From Polynucleobacter sp. MWH-UH24A (GTDB lineage Bacteria; Pseudomonadota; Gammaproteobacteria; Burkholderiales; Burkholderiaceae): DNA of 64,000 nucleotides. The position numbers and the translations under genes were made by a program. Positions within the stretch are counted from its first letter, which is position 1. Each line of letters opens with the position of its first letter. Positions 43,161 to 51,443 of the stretch are shown one piece after another. The notes below the pieces were generated by a model. It was not told the origin of the DNA. It made no database searches and saw only the letters and a list, made by a program, of their open reading frames with translations. The stretch is taken from positions 1,364,001 to 1,428,000 of the forward strand of contig NZ_CP061292.1 of NCBI RefSeq assembly GCF_018687475.1. Reading direction: 5' to 3'.

Positions 43161-45089
43161 TTATTGGCCAATCCGTAAGGTGTCATCAACCAGCGTTGCT
43201 ACTTGCACTTTGGTTGCCTGTGATGCGGCTGAGTAAGCGCGTTGCAAAACCATGAGTTTGACCAATTGCTGAGTTAAATCAACGTTAGACTCCTCAACGG
43301 CCTGTGCTCGAATCGCACCCATTTGAGAGCCGTTTGGAGTGTCTTCGAGTGGATCACCAGATACGGCAGAGGCTTGGAATCCGTTACCGCCAACTGGTAC
43401 TAATCCTTCAAAGTTATTGAAGGTTGCTAGGATCAACTGGCCCTTAACAATCGATTTACCATTGTCATACTGAGCAACCAGCTTCCCATAAGAATCAAAT
43501 GAGTAAGCGGTTAATTGAGCGGTTGGCGAACCGTCCTGAGTATTAGTATAGGTTTGAGCAAATGATGAGTAACCGGTAGTATCTGTGCTACTTAAAGTGA
43601 AGCCAATCGTACCGCCATTTGCTGTCTTACCCCATGTATTTCCTATACTGGGCCCAGCAGTAATTGTTAATTTTGTATTGAATTGTGGCTTATCGTATGC
43701 ATCGCGAGACAATGAATCTAAATTTTTACCCGCGACAAATGCCATTGTTCCCAGTGAAGTTTGTTCACTATTAGTAACTCCAGATAACTTAACCGATGTC
43801 TTACCAGTTCCAGTAATATCGGAACCAACAGGAATGCCATCAATTGTTGCAAATACTGCGTAGCGATCTGCTTGAACAACGTATGTTGAATCAGATGTAC
43901 CACTAAAGTTAGATTGTTTAACAGTTAATATTGTTCCATCACTTAATTTAAGGTCATAAATTGATCCCAGCTTGCCACTTCCTGAAGCGGCTGCTGTTCT
44001 TGCGCTAACCGTTAAAGATATTGTTGCCCCATCAACAGTTGCAGATAATGAATCAGATCCGCCATAATCTTTACCTGTTTCTGTTATGACAGCGCTTGTT
44101 ACACTTCCTCCAGATACAGTGAAAGTAGCTTTTGCTCCGCTTCCAAATCCACCTGACAAAGATAAATCTTTATAAATTCCGTCCTTTAGTCCGGAACCTG
44201 CACCCGAAATTGTTAAGGTTTTAACTCCATTAAGACCTTCTAAACCGCCACTGAGATAGGTTAACTTTGCATTACTAAGAGTTTGAGTAGAGCCGGTAAC
44301 CGTAGAAGGTACAGCTGTTGTAGCTATTTTATCAGTCTGCTCTCCGTTTTGAGTTGTGCCAAGTGACTGCTTAACATCAAATGTAAATTTTGTTCCGGTT
44401 GATGCACTATCTGTCAGCGTGAGATCAGAGGAATTTACCTTTTTGTAATACAAGGACAATATATGCGATTTACCAAGACTATCGTATACAGTTTGTGATG
44501 TCGATTGACTGTAACTAGCGGGATCTAATGGATCAAATAATCTACCTGAAAGTGTATCTGCTCGGTTATCAATATTGATATTGATCGTTGACTCTCGAGT
44601 TGGAACTTGAGATAAGGGCTCATCATCCAGCTTTAATGTTGACTTAGTATTTGTGATGATATTACCCTTGCTATCGGCGGCATAACCAACCAAAAATAAT
44701 CCGTTCTCATTCACGATCCGCTTATTCGCATCAACAGCAAACTGGCCATTACGGGTGTACTGAAATTTCTGTGGGTTCTCTGTTGGGGTTGTTCCGTCTA
44801 CTTGTTTTGCCAGGATGAACATTCCAGGACCGGCAATTGCGAGATCCAACGGATTTTGTGTTCCTGAGATCGTTCCATAAGTATTGGCACGACGAATGAT
44901 CATTCGCGACGTTCCCATACCAGCGCGGTCACGGCTTTGCGGGTTTTGGGCTTTGAAGAACTGGTCAGCAAACACGTACTCGGCAGATTTATAACCGACC
45001 GTTTGTCCGTTTGCGATGTTATTACTGGTAACGTCAATCGCCTCGGAGAATGCATTTAAGGCTGATAGACCGATTCCGTACTGTGCCAT
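43161..45089 (-). CDS. flgE: Hook protein FlgE with a large AT-rich insert
   Basis: 642 residues against about 400 in enteric FlgE. N-terminal (IDVTSNNIANGQTVGYKSAE) and C-terminal (ESNVDLTQQLVKLMVLQRAY) assembly domains are standard. The excess lies at about 215-420 in the exposed D2/D3 region; within it GFGSGAKATFTVSGGSV followed by SAVITETGKDYG resembles a repeat type seen in phage tail fibres and large adhesins. That stretch is visibly richer in A+T (the row at 43921 has 20 G+C of 60), which suggests faster evolution or transfer. Confidence 0.94.
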   Translation of the reverse strand: MAQYGIGLSALNAFSEAIDVTSNNIANGQTVGYKSAEYVFADQFFKAQNPQSRDRAGMGTSRMIIRRANTYGTISGTQNPLDLAIAGPGMFILAKQVDGTTPTENPQKFQYTRNGQFAVDANKRIVNENGLFLVGYAADSKGNIITNTKSTLKLDDEPLSQVPTRESTININIDNRADTLSGRLFDPLDPASYSQSTSQTVYDSLGKSHILSLYYKKVNSSDLTLTDSASTGTKFTFDVKQSLGTTQNGEQTDKIATTAVPSTVTGSTQTLSNAKLTYLSGGLEGLNGVKTLTISGAGSGLKDGIYKDLSLSGGFGSGAKATFTVSGGSVTSAVITETGKDYGGSDSLSATVDGATISLTVSARTAAASGSGKLGSIYDLKLSDGTILTVKQSNFSGTSDSTYVVQADRYAVFATIDGIPVGSDITGTGKTSVKLSGVTNSEQTSLGTMAFVAGKNLDSLSRDAYDKPQFNTKLTITAGPSIGNTWGKTANGGTIGFTLSSTDTTGYSSFAQTYTNTQDGSPTAQLTAYSFDSYGKLVAQYDNGKSIVKGQLILATFNNFEGLVPVGGNGFQASAVSGDPLEDTPNGSQMGAIRAQAVEESNVDLTQQLVKLMVLQRAYSAASQATKVQVATLVDDTLRIGQ

Positions 45090-45117
45090 AGTGCCACCCT
45101 TCTTTCTTCAAAAATAT

Positions 45118-45810
45118 TTAGTTAACCCACTGCGTAACTTCTGAGGCTTTAATGCTGCGACCATCCGCGAGCTTTAATAAAGCTTGACCTGAACTGCCAT
45201 CCTTCAAAATCGAGACCACGGGTGATCCAACATAAGCAGTTGGCGTCTCATTCGCACCAGCACTGTTTTTGCCAGTAATCTCAACCCGATAAATTCCGTT
45301 TGGCATGGTTGCGCCGCTAGCATCAATGCCATCAAATGCAAAATTGGTCATGCCGCTATTGAGATTTCCAAGGTCAGCTGTACCCACCACATTGCCGCTC
45401 GCATCCTTAATGGTGGCAACCACACCTTGCAAGGGGTTAGCCAAATTGGCTCCTAGTATTACTTCGCCACCCATGAAATTGATCGTGTTACCAGCAACCA
45501 TCGGGCTATGACCAATTAGGGTTGCTTGGTTTAGGAAATTGGCACTTTGCATCTGAGCCAACATGGCTTGCATCGAGGTGTTCATCGTGCCCATGCTGCT
45601 CACCATATTGAGCTGGGACATTTGCGCGGTCATCGTCGATGCATCCATCGGACTCATTGGATCTTGGTTCTTAATCTGCGCAATGAGCAGTTTCAAAAAG
45701 TTTTGAGTTTGATCCGCAGCGCTCATTCCGGTATTGGGATCGGTATCCCGTGGCCGATTTGCCGCTGCCGGATCATAGGTACGAATACCACTCATTGGGG
45801 ATGTTGCCAT
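45118..45810 (-). CDS. flgD: Hook-capping protein FlgD
   Basis: 230 residues. N-terminal export/cap region NFLKLLIAQIKNQDPMSPMD (about 36-55), then a FLN-like and a Tudor-like domain, ending LKLADGRSIKASEVTQW. Caps the growing hook and is later replaced by FlgK. Between flgC and flgE in the standard order. Confidence 0.95.
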   Translation of the reverse strand: MATSPMSGIRTYDPAAANRPRDTDPNTGMSAADQTQNFLKLLIAQIKNQDPMSPMDASTMTAQMSQLNMVSSMGTMNTSMQAMLAQMQSANFLNQATLIGHSPMVAGNTINFMGGEVILGANLANPLQGVVATIKDASGNVVGTADLGNLNSGMTNFAFDGIDASGATMPNGIYRVEITGKNSAGANETPTAYVGSPVVSILKDGSSGQALLKLADGRSIKASEVTQWVN

Positions 45811-45818
45811 AGCGACCT

Positions 45819-46223
45819 CTATTTACCTAAATCCAATGTTTTAAGCATCAATTGCCGTGAAACGTTCATGGCTTCGATGTTCATTTGATACGAGCGTTGT
45901 GCCGAGATCATGTTCACCATTTCTTCGACGGGGTTTACGTTGGGCATATCCACGTAACCAGCGGCATCGGCTTTGGGGTGACCAGGGCGATACTCACGAC
46001 GAAACGGCTCACGACTTTCCCGAATCTCGGTGACTGCCACGCCTGACCCTGCTGAATTGGTACTTGGCAAAGCCGAGAAAACCACTTGACGGGCTCGGTA
46101 TGCGCGCCCATCAGGTCCAGAAACGCTGTCCACGTTTGCGATGTTGGACGAGATCACATTCAAGCGCATCGCTTGAGCAGTTAAACCCGTCGCACCGATA
46201 TCAAAGGATCCTAGAAGGCTCAT
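45819..46223 (-). CDS. flgC: Proximal rod protein FlgC
   Basis: 134 residues, standard. LNVISSNIANVDSVSGPDG near the N-terminus and NPVEEMVNMISAQRSYQMN near the C-terminus. The ATG overlaps the flgB stop (ATGA), so the two are translationally coupled. Confidence 0.97.
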   Translation of the reverse strand: MSLLGSFDIGATGLTAQAMRLNVISSNIANVDSVSGPDGRAYRARQVVFSALPSTNSAGSGVAVTEIRESREPFRREYRPGHPKADAAGYVDMPNVNPVEEMVNMISAQRSYQMNIEAMNVSRQLMLKTLDLGK

Positions 46224-46639
46224 GAGGCTTGTCCAGTAATTGCAGATAAGCGGCTACGAATGGTGCCGCCTAAGAAGGTCAATGCGGCCTCGGTAAATAC
46301 CGAGTTTTTCGTAAATTGACTGAGCTCGATATCGCCATCGACCGTATTGCCATCCATCGATGGTTGATTGGGGACGCGATAGAGCAAACCGGGATCTTCC
46401 ATCGGGGGCTTAATCGCAATATGTGCCTGATGGGTCAGTGCTAGAGGGATTGAATTTGGAAAACGGCTTTTGCCAGCTAACTCGTTCTCTAGGGTTTTGG
46501 CAAAGTCGATATCCCGAGCCTTGTAGCCAGGGGTATCGGAGTTGGCTAGATTGTTGGCCAAAATCTCCTGACGCCGCGTACGCAATTTAAGCGCAGCTTC
46601 GTGAAAAACCAGCGAGTCGTATTTTGGTACAGCGTTCAT
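46220..46639 (-). CDS. flgB: Proximal rod protein FlgB
   Basis: 139 residues. ILANNLANSDTPGYKARDIDF is the rod-protein signature. Start placed at 46639, with AAGGAA eight bases upstream; an open frame to 46684 adds 15 unrelated residues that would include the promoter region. First gene of flgBCDEFGHIJKL; a sigma-54 promoter motif is 63 bases upstream. flgA, normally near flgB, is not in the window. Confidence 0.96.
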   Translation of the reverse strand: MNAVPKYDSLVFHEAALKLRTRRQEILANNLANSDTPGYKARDIDFAKTLENELAGKSRFPNSIPLALTHQAHIAIKPPMEDPGLLYRVPNQPSMDGNTVDGDIELSQFTKNSVFTEAALTFLGGTIRSRLSAITGQAS

Positions 46640-46701
46640 CAAGCTTTCCTTCAATCTCACCTTTGGCAATGGCCAAAAGTCCAATAGTCAGTGAGATATA
46701 A

Positions 46702-46716
46702 GCAAAAGCTATGCCA
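46702..46716 (-). promoter_or_regulatory. Sigma-54 promoter motif of the flgB operon
   Basis: On the minus strand the sequence is TGGCATAGCTTTTGC, which matches the -24/-12 consensus TGGCAC-N5-TTGC except for one base, with the invariant GG and GC ten bases apart. Transcription would start about 50 bases before the flgB ATG. The FlrC-type sigma-54 activator at 62065 is the natural partner. Confidence 0.75.
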
Positions 46717-46788
46717 ATATAGCTAAGATATTGTTTTAATTACTTATTTACGCTTGAATTTGAGCTGGAATTAGGTCATCAAGCCGGA

Positions 46789-46805
46789 ATTGTTGGCCCA
46801 ACAAT
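46789..46805. repeat. Palindrome ATTGTTGG-C-CCAACAAT
   Basis: Perfect eight-base inverted repeat around one central base, about 75 bases upstream of the flgB sigma-54 motif and just after the carbonic-anhydrase-like gene. Its loop is too small for a terminator hairpin and no U-run follows; a protein-binding site such as an activator-binding element is more plausible. Confidence 0.35.
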
Positions 46806-46847
46806 CCCTTCCTGAATCAATCGCGGTAAATTTTGCCGGTTTGGCGT

Positions 46848-48053
46848 TTAACGCGACTCTTTAATCACCCGATCGCCCCGCATTTGTAGGGGTCGAGCGT
46901 TATTGGAATAAATCTGACCAAAACTATGAACCTGCTGGGCAGATACCAATACTGGGTTTTTCATGACAATCCAGGTCACTCCCTCGGTACATGGCGGTTC
47001 GGTCAAGGAACCGATGTAAGTGAAATAGCTCCTATTTTCTGGGAGGAACTGGTTGGGGTTAATGGCCACATTGGGTGGTGACACCACCTGATTCTTGACT
47101 AGGGGAACATTATTAAGAACGATCTGAAAAACGGCACTCTCCTTAGGCGGGGTGTCCCAGCGCGATTTTTTGGCCGCTTCGAATAATTTTGGGGAGGAGC
47201 TAAGCATCACGGCCACAATCACTTGGCTACCATCAAAATGTTGATGGACAAGATGGACCGACATCTCAAAGCGCTCGCCATTAAACGCTTCTTCGCTCGG
47301 CTTATGAAAATCCAAGCTCATGAGACGGTACTGTTTCTCGTTAAAGAAGATGGTATTGCCTTCAGCGCCAATGATCTCAACGGTCCGTCCATTATCCATA
47401 ATGGATAAGAAGAAGGGGCGATACTCAAAGACCACCGGAGTCAAATCAGCCTTCACCGCATTATCAAAATTAATATTGATGGGCGACTGCATCTTGCCTT
47501 TAGAGCACAAGAGGTTTTCTTTCTTTAGATTTGCCCAATTCTCTGGGCCGCCAGGACCGTCGGCATAGGTCCATGGGATCTCGGGCGCTGGAGGCGGTGG
47601 AGTTACTACCGGTTTAGCCGCTGTAGTTGGCTTTGCTTCAGTTTTGGTTTCTGGTTTGGCAGCAACCTTTTGTTCAGGTTTTACCTCAGGCTTGGGTGGA
47701 TACGGGGCAGGCAAATCGCTGCTTCGCAAGACAATATCTCCAGAGCCCTTATTAATCTTCTGAATCAGCGCTTCAGCCATATCCTGATCGGTGGGCGGTC
47801 CACTTTTTGGAGTCGCCGCGGTGCTCGATTTAGCTACGCTTGGAGCGGTGGGTGCGACCGGTTTAGCAACAACAGGCGGAGTTGGGGCGGCGGGTTGGGC
47901 AATTGCTGCTGGCTGAGGCTGAGATTGGGGCTGAGCCTTGGGTGCAGCTTTATCGTCAGCGGCCAAGGGGTGCGATGCACAAAAAATGATGGCGCTGAGA
48001 CCACAAAGCGCTTTTGTGGTGGGGTGAGCGGTGCGATTTAAGTGTCTATTCAT
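46848..48053 (-). CDS. Exported alpha-carbonic-anhydrase-like protein with altered zinc site
   Basis: 401 residues: signal peptide (about 1-31), Pro/Ala/Lys-rich linker (about 35-158) and a C-terminal alpha-carbonic anhydrase fold (about 160-400; SPININFDN, FHKPSEE, SLTEPPCTEGVTW). Of the three zinc histidines, the first is Asp248 (DFH), while His250 and His267 (VHLVH) are kept; Thr of SLT is kept. Activity may be lost or changed. It sits between flgB and fliR, same strand, next to an exported unknown, so a structural role in the flagellum is possible. Confidence 0.82.
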   Translation of the reverse strand: MNRHLNRTAHPTTKALCGLSAIIFCASHPLAADDKAAPKAQPQSQPQPAAIAQPAAPTPPVVAKPVAPTAPSVAKSSTAATPKSGPPTDQDMAEALIQKINKGSGDIVLRSSDLPAPYPPKPEVKPEQKVAAKPETKTEAKPTTAAKPVVTPPPPAPEIPWTYADGPGGPENWANLKKENLLCSKGKMQSPININFDNAVKADLTPVVFEYRPFFLSIMDNGRTVEIIGAEGNTIFFNEKQYRLMSLDFHKPSEEAFNGERFEMSVHLVHQHFDGSQVIVAVMLSSSPKLFEAAKKSRWDTPPKESAVFQIVLNNVPLVKNQVVSPPNVAINPNQFLPENRSYFTYIGSLTEPPCTEGVTWIVMKNPVLVSAQQVHSFGQIYSNNARPLQMRGDRVIKESR

Positions 48054-48106
48054 AATGGTACTTACGGTTTTTATTCCAAAACAGTTAAATAAGTTAGTGG
48101 TTACTG

Positions 48107-48919
48107 CTAGTTAGAGCTCTTCTTGGCTGGGGGTTTAGCCGTTTTCGGGTTAGTGGGTGGAGTTGAGCTGGGTGGCGGAGCTAAGCTTGGCAATGGATCA
48201 ATTTGTGGCGTTTTGCTAGTCGCAAACATCCACTCGCATTTCATGAGACCGGCGACGTTTTCTTGGCTATTAAGCGGAGTTGATTGCTTGATGGCCGCCT
48301 CTAGCGCCGCATCACTGGGCGGTGGGGTGTAATCGTTAATGTTCATCCAACGGATAAATCGGGTGTAAAGGCCACCTAATTTGGGCGCCTTGCCAGGATC
48401 AGCATAAAAGTTAGCGCTGCAAATTTGTAAGCGGCGCTCAATCTCACTTCCAGGAATGTAATAGCCATCAATCAACAGCCTGGCGATCTTCTCATTGCAA
48501 CGCGCCCAGTTGGCCAGTTCTGTTTTGGCCCCCGTGGTGGCAAAGACATCCGAGCGATCGTTGATTAACTTATCAATTTCGCACTGCATGCGTTGGCCCC
48601 GAACCTCTAAGCGTTTACAGATAATGGCGCCATCCTCCGCATAAGGGTTGGATGCTTTTCGCGATGCGGGCATCGGAAATTTTTGCTCACAATCAGTGGG
48701 GCCTGCCTGACCCTCGCCCAACGCTGGATCCGGTTTGGGTGCCGCGGGAGTCTCCTCATTTTGAGGGGGGATTGGCTCTGACCGAATAATGATTTTGGGT
48801 TCACTGGGGTCTGGACTGGGGCTCTGCGCTTGTGCCCCTATTGCGAGACTACTGAAAAGGCATGCGCATAGCGCATTAGTTACGTAGCGTGCGATCGAGG
48901 ACGATTGACTACGGACCAT
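48107..48919 (-). CDS. Exported protein of unknown function coupled to fliR
   Basis: 270 residues. Signal peptide (about 10-32, cleavage after AQA), Pro-rich linker, a cysteine-containing helical domain (about 75-240 with Cys in TDCEQ, IICKR, MQCEI, ARCNE, QICSAN, MKCEW), and a Pro/Ser-rich tail. Six cysteines suggest three disulphides. No family recognised. The start overlaps the end of fliR by 11 bases, so it is expressed with the export-gate genes. With the carbonic-anhydrase-like gene downstream it may form an envelope pair for the flagellum. Confidence 0.68.
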   Translation of the reverse strand: MVRSQSSSIARYVTNALCACLFSSLAIGAQAQSPSPDPSEPKIIIRSEPIPPQNEETPAAPKPDPALGEGQAGPTDCEQKFPMPASRKASNPYAEDGAIICKRLEVRGQRMQCEIDKLINDRSDVFATTGAKTELANWARCNEKIARLLIDGYYIPGSEIERRLQICSANFYADPGKAPKLGGLYTRFIRWMNINDYTPPPSDAALEAAIKQSTPLNSQENVAGLMKCEWMFATSKTPQIDPLPSLAPPPSSTPPTNPKTAKPPAKKSSN

Positions 48920-49694
48920 TTTTTACTCCTAAACCTTGCCGAATCAGTTGCATCGGCTCCTCTAGCGAACGCTTTAAAACATCGGGTAAGTCAGGGAGCA
49001 CGATCACCAAGACCAAGAATGCCAAGGGGATGCTAATCGCAAAGCCGACCGAGAATAAATTCATTTGCGGGCTGGTTCTTCCTAAAAACGCTTGGGTCAT
49101 ATTAAACATGATGTAAACCAATAATACGGGCATCGCCAAAATTAAACCCAATCGAAAGGAGCTCGTCAATATATCAATCACCCCTTGAATACTCCACTGA
49201 CTTGGCCATACTCCAAAAGGGAGCGTTTTAAAACTAGAGAGCACAAGATCAAGAACGAGTAAATGAATGTTCAGGGCAAAACACAGGGCAATCATGATGA
49301 GCCCCAGAAACTGCCCGACTAATCCCGAGTCCAGCATCGGATCATTAAAGAAGGTGGATGCAAAACTAAATCCTGCCTGAAACGACAGCACTTCCGCAGC
49401 CACGTCGACCGCCATCAAGCCCAAACGAATCATGAAGCCGATAAACGCTCCGGTGGCCAGTTCAATCATGACAAAGAAAAAGTTAATGCTGCCCCCGGGC
49501 GTTGGAAAATTTTCAGTACCGACAAAAGGGAAAACATAAAAAGCCAACAATAGAGTTAGTAGAACCCTAAACTGCATCGGCAATGCGCGAAATGCAAACA
49601 TGGGTGCCGTCAGAAAAAGGCCAAAGATACGAACCGAAGCCAGCATCAACACCAACATGTACTGCTCAATTTGCACGCCGGTGATGGTGATCAT
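48909..49694 (-). CDS. fliR: Flagellar export gate protein FliR
   Basis: 261 residues with about six hydrophobic segments; FAFRALPMQFRVLLTLLLAF and VDVAAEVLSFQAGFSFAS are typical. Part of the FliPQR export gate in the MS-ring. Last core gene of the fliF-fliR run; 13 bases after fliQ. Confidence 0.95.
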   Translation of the reverse strand: MITITGVQIEQYMLVLMLASVRIFGLFLTAPMFAFRALPMQFRVLLTLLLAFYVFPFVGTENFPTPGGSINFFFVMIELATGAFIGFMIRLGLMAVDVAAEVLSFQAGFSFASTFFNDPMLDSGLVGQFLGLIMIALCFALNIHLLVLDLVLSSFKTLPFGVWPSQWSIQGVIDILTSSFRLGLILAMPVLLVYIMFNMTQAFLGRTSPQMNLFSVGFAISIPLAFLVLVIVLPDLPDVLKRSLEEPMQLIRQGLGVKNGP

Positions 49695-49707
49695 GATGAA
49701 CTGTGAG

Positions 49708-49977
49708 CTAACTAATCAAACCAGGAATGCGGCCGAGTAATTCTTTGATGTAATCAACAAATAAGGCAAGGGTTACTGGGCCTGCTAGTAAAACAACCAA
49801 ACCAAAGACAACCAATTTGGGAACAAAGGCCACGGTTGATTCATTAATTGAGGTAGCAGCTTGCAAAATACCAAGGACCAATCCCACCACCAAGAGTGCT
49901 AACAAGGTCGGGCCTGCCAAGAATGCGGCCATGCGCAATGCTTGGAACACGAGATCGATGATTTGTCCGCTTTCCAT
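49708..49977 (-). CDS. fliQ: Flagellar export gate protein FliQ
   Basis: 89 residues, two transmembrane helices (about 15-40 and 50-75) joined by the conserved QAATSINESTVAFVPK. Export-gate subunit. Two bases after fliP. Confidence 0.96.
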   Translation of the reverse strand: MESGQIIDLVFQALRMAAFLAGPTLLALLVVGLVLGILQAATSINESTVAFVPKLVVFGLVVLLAGPVTLALFVDYIKELLGRIPGLIS

Positions 49978-49979
49978 GG

Positions 49980-50723
49980 CTAATTAAAATAACTTTGCAC
50001 CAGTGATAAGGACAACAAGGTCCAACCGTCAGCTAAGGCAAACACTATTAGCTTGAGCGGAAGTGAAAACATCATGGGCGAGACCATCACCATTCCGAGC
50101 GAGGTCAAAATACTGGCCACGGCAAAGTCAATCGCTAAAAACGGTAAATAAATGACAAAGCCAATCAAAAATCCGGTTTTAATTTCTGAGATTGCAAACG
50201 CTGGAATTAAAACGGTCATCGGCACATCTTCACGGTTATCAATGGGCTTGCCATACATTTTGGCAAACAAATTGAGATCATCGCGACGCGTTTGTTTCAA
50301 CATGAACTCTTTTAACGGTACCGAGCCAATATCAACCGCTTGGGCAAAGTTAATTTTGCCTGCGGTATACGGTTGATATGCTTTTTGATAAATGCTCTCA
50401 AACACAGGGTTCATGATGAAGAGTGTCAAAAAGAAAGACAGTCCGATCAATACAATATTTGGCGGCATGGTCGTTAGTCCCAGCGCCTGACGCAATAATG
50501 AAAACACAATCAAGATGCGAGTAAAACTCGTTAACAGAATTAACGCGGCAGGCAAAAAACTCAGCGCCGTCAGGGCTAGTACCGTCTCCACCGGGACGGC
50601 ATAGACCGTACTGCCTCCTGCTGCTTTCGTGGTCACCAAAGGTAAGGATTGCGCCCATGCCAGCTCAGGAGCCAAAAGGATTGCAAACGGACTAACTGAG
50701 AGCCAGAGCGCAAAACGCCTCAC
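49980..50723 (-). CDS. fliP: Flagellar export gate protein FliP
   Basis: 247 residues. Cleavable signal peptide (about 1-24), then LPAALILLTSFTRILIV, RQALGLTTMPPNIVLIGLS, and GMVMVSPMMFSLPLKL. Forms the pentameric centre of the gate. The start overlaps the fliO stop by four bases. Confidence 0.97.
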   Translation of the reverse strand: MRRFALWLSVSPFAILLAPELAWAQSLPLVTTKAAGGSTVYAVPVETVLALTALSFLPAALILLTSFTRILIVFSLLRQALGLTTMPPNIVLIGLSFFLTLFIMNPVFESIYQKAYQPYTAGKINFAQAVDIGSVPLKEFMLKQTRRDDLNLFAKMYGKPIDNREDVPMTVLIPAFAISEIKTGFLIGFVIYLPFLAIDFAVASILTSLGMVMVSPMMFSLPLKLIVFALADGWTLLSLSLVQSYFN

Positions 50724-51058
50724 GACACTTTCCTTTTAACAAACCGCTTAAGGTTGATTGAGAAATCCAAAGAATTATTTTGCTGGGTTAGGTTCGCCAA
50801 ATCTTCTGGCGCTAATTCCATTAGTAAATTAATTTGATTGGGTGAATGTCCAAGCACTAATATTCGGCCAAGGACATTTACCACCAAAATACGTTCGCGC
50901 GGGCCGATGGCCTGTTGAGCGAGGATCTTAACGTTTGGATTCGATGCCTTCGTCGCGGCATCCCGCTTAACAATGTATGCGACTACCCAAATTAAACCGG
51001 CGGCTAGGGCAAGCCAAAAGAAGGAAAACCAAAGCATGCCTCCAAGCGAGGGGTTCAT
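50720..51058 (-). CDS. fliO: Flagellar biosynthesis protein FliO
   Basis: 112 residues: one membrane helix (about 8-30), then a small cytoplasmic domain with ILAQQAIGPRERILVV, typical of FliO, which assists FliP assembly. Lies between fliN and fliP as expected. Confidence 0.9.
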   Translation of the reverse strand: MNPSLGGMLWFSFFWLALAAGLIWVVAYIVKRDAATKASNPNVKILAQQAIGPRERILVVNVLGRILVLGHSPNQINLLMELAPEDLANLTQQNNSLDFSINLKRFVKRKVS

Positions 51059-51065
51059 GCTCGAC

Positions 51066-51443
51066 TCAACGGTTAATTTTGCGTAAACGCTCTGCCGGAG
51101 TAACGATATCGGTAAGGCGAATACCGTAACGATCGTTCACAATCACGACTTCTCCTTGAGCAACGAGGCAACCATTGACAACGACCTCAAGGGGCTCGCC
51201 AGCCAGAATATCAAGCTCAATTACCGAACCATAGGTCAAGTTCAATAAATTCCGAATTTGCATCTTGGCGCGCCCAAGTTCTACAGTCACCTGAACGGGC
51301 ACATCCATGACCAGATCAATTTCGTTGAAGTCCGCGCCCACTTTTGCACCATCTTCCAAATTGGAAAAATTGGCTTTTCGTAGGGAACCTGCTAAATCTT
51401 TACTCGTTAGGGACTTAGCTAAATCATTATCATTTTCAGCCAT
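51066..51443 (-). CDS. fliN: Flagellar switch protein FliN
   Basis: 125 residues from ATG 51443, preceded by AAGGGG; the frame is open further but those codons lie in fliM. SpoA domain at about 45-120 (MDVPVQVTVELGRAKM, VVNGCLVAQGEVVIV, GIRLTDIV). Part of the C-ring with FliM and FliG. Overlaps fliM by eight bases. Confidence 0.95.
   Translation of the reverse strand: MAENDNDLAKSLTSKDLAGSLRKANFSNLEDGAKVGADFNEIDLVMDVPVQVTVELGRAKMQIRNLLNLTYGSVIELDILAGEPLEVVVNGCLVAQGEVVIVNDRYGIRLTDIVTPAERLRKINR

Noticed and set aside
46789-46805. The palindrome after the carbonic-anhydrase-like gene as a terminator
   Set aside because: One-base loop and no U-run; kept only as a possible binding site.
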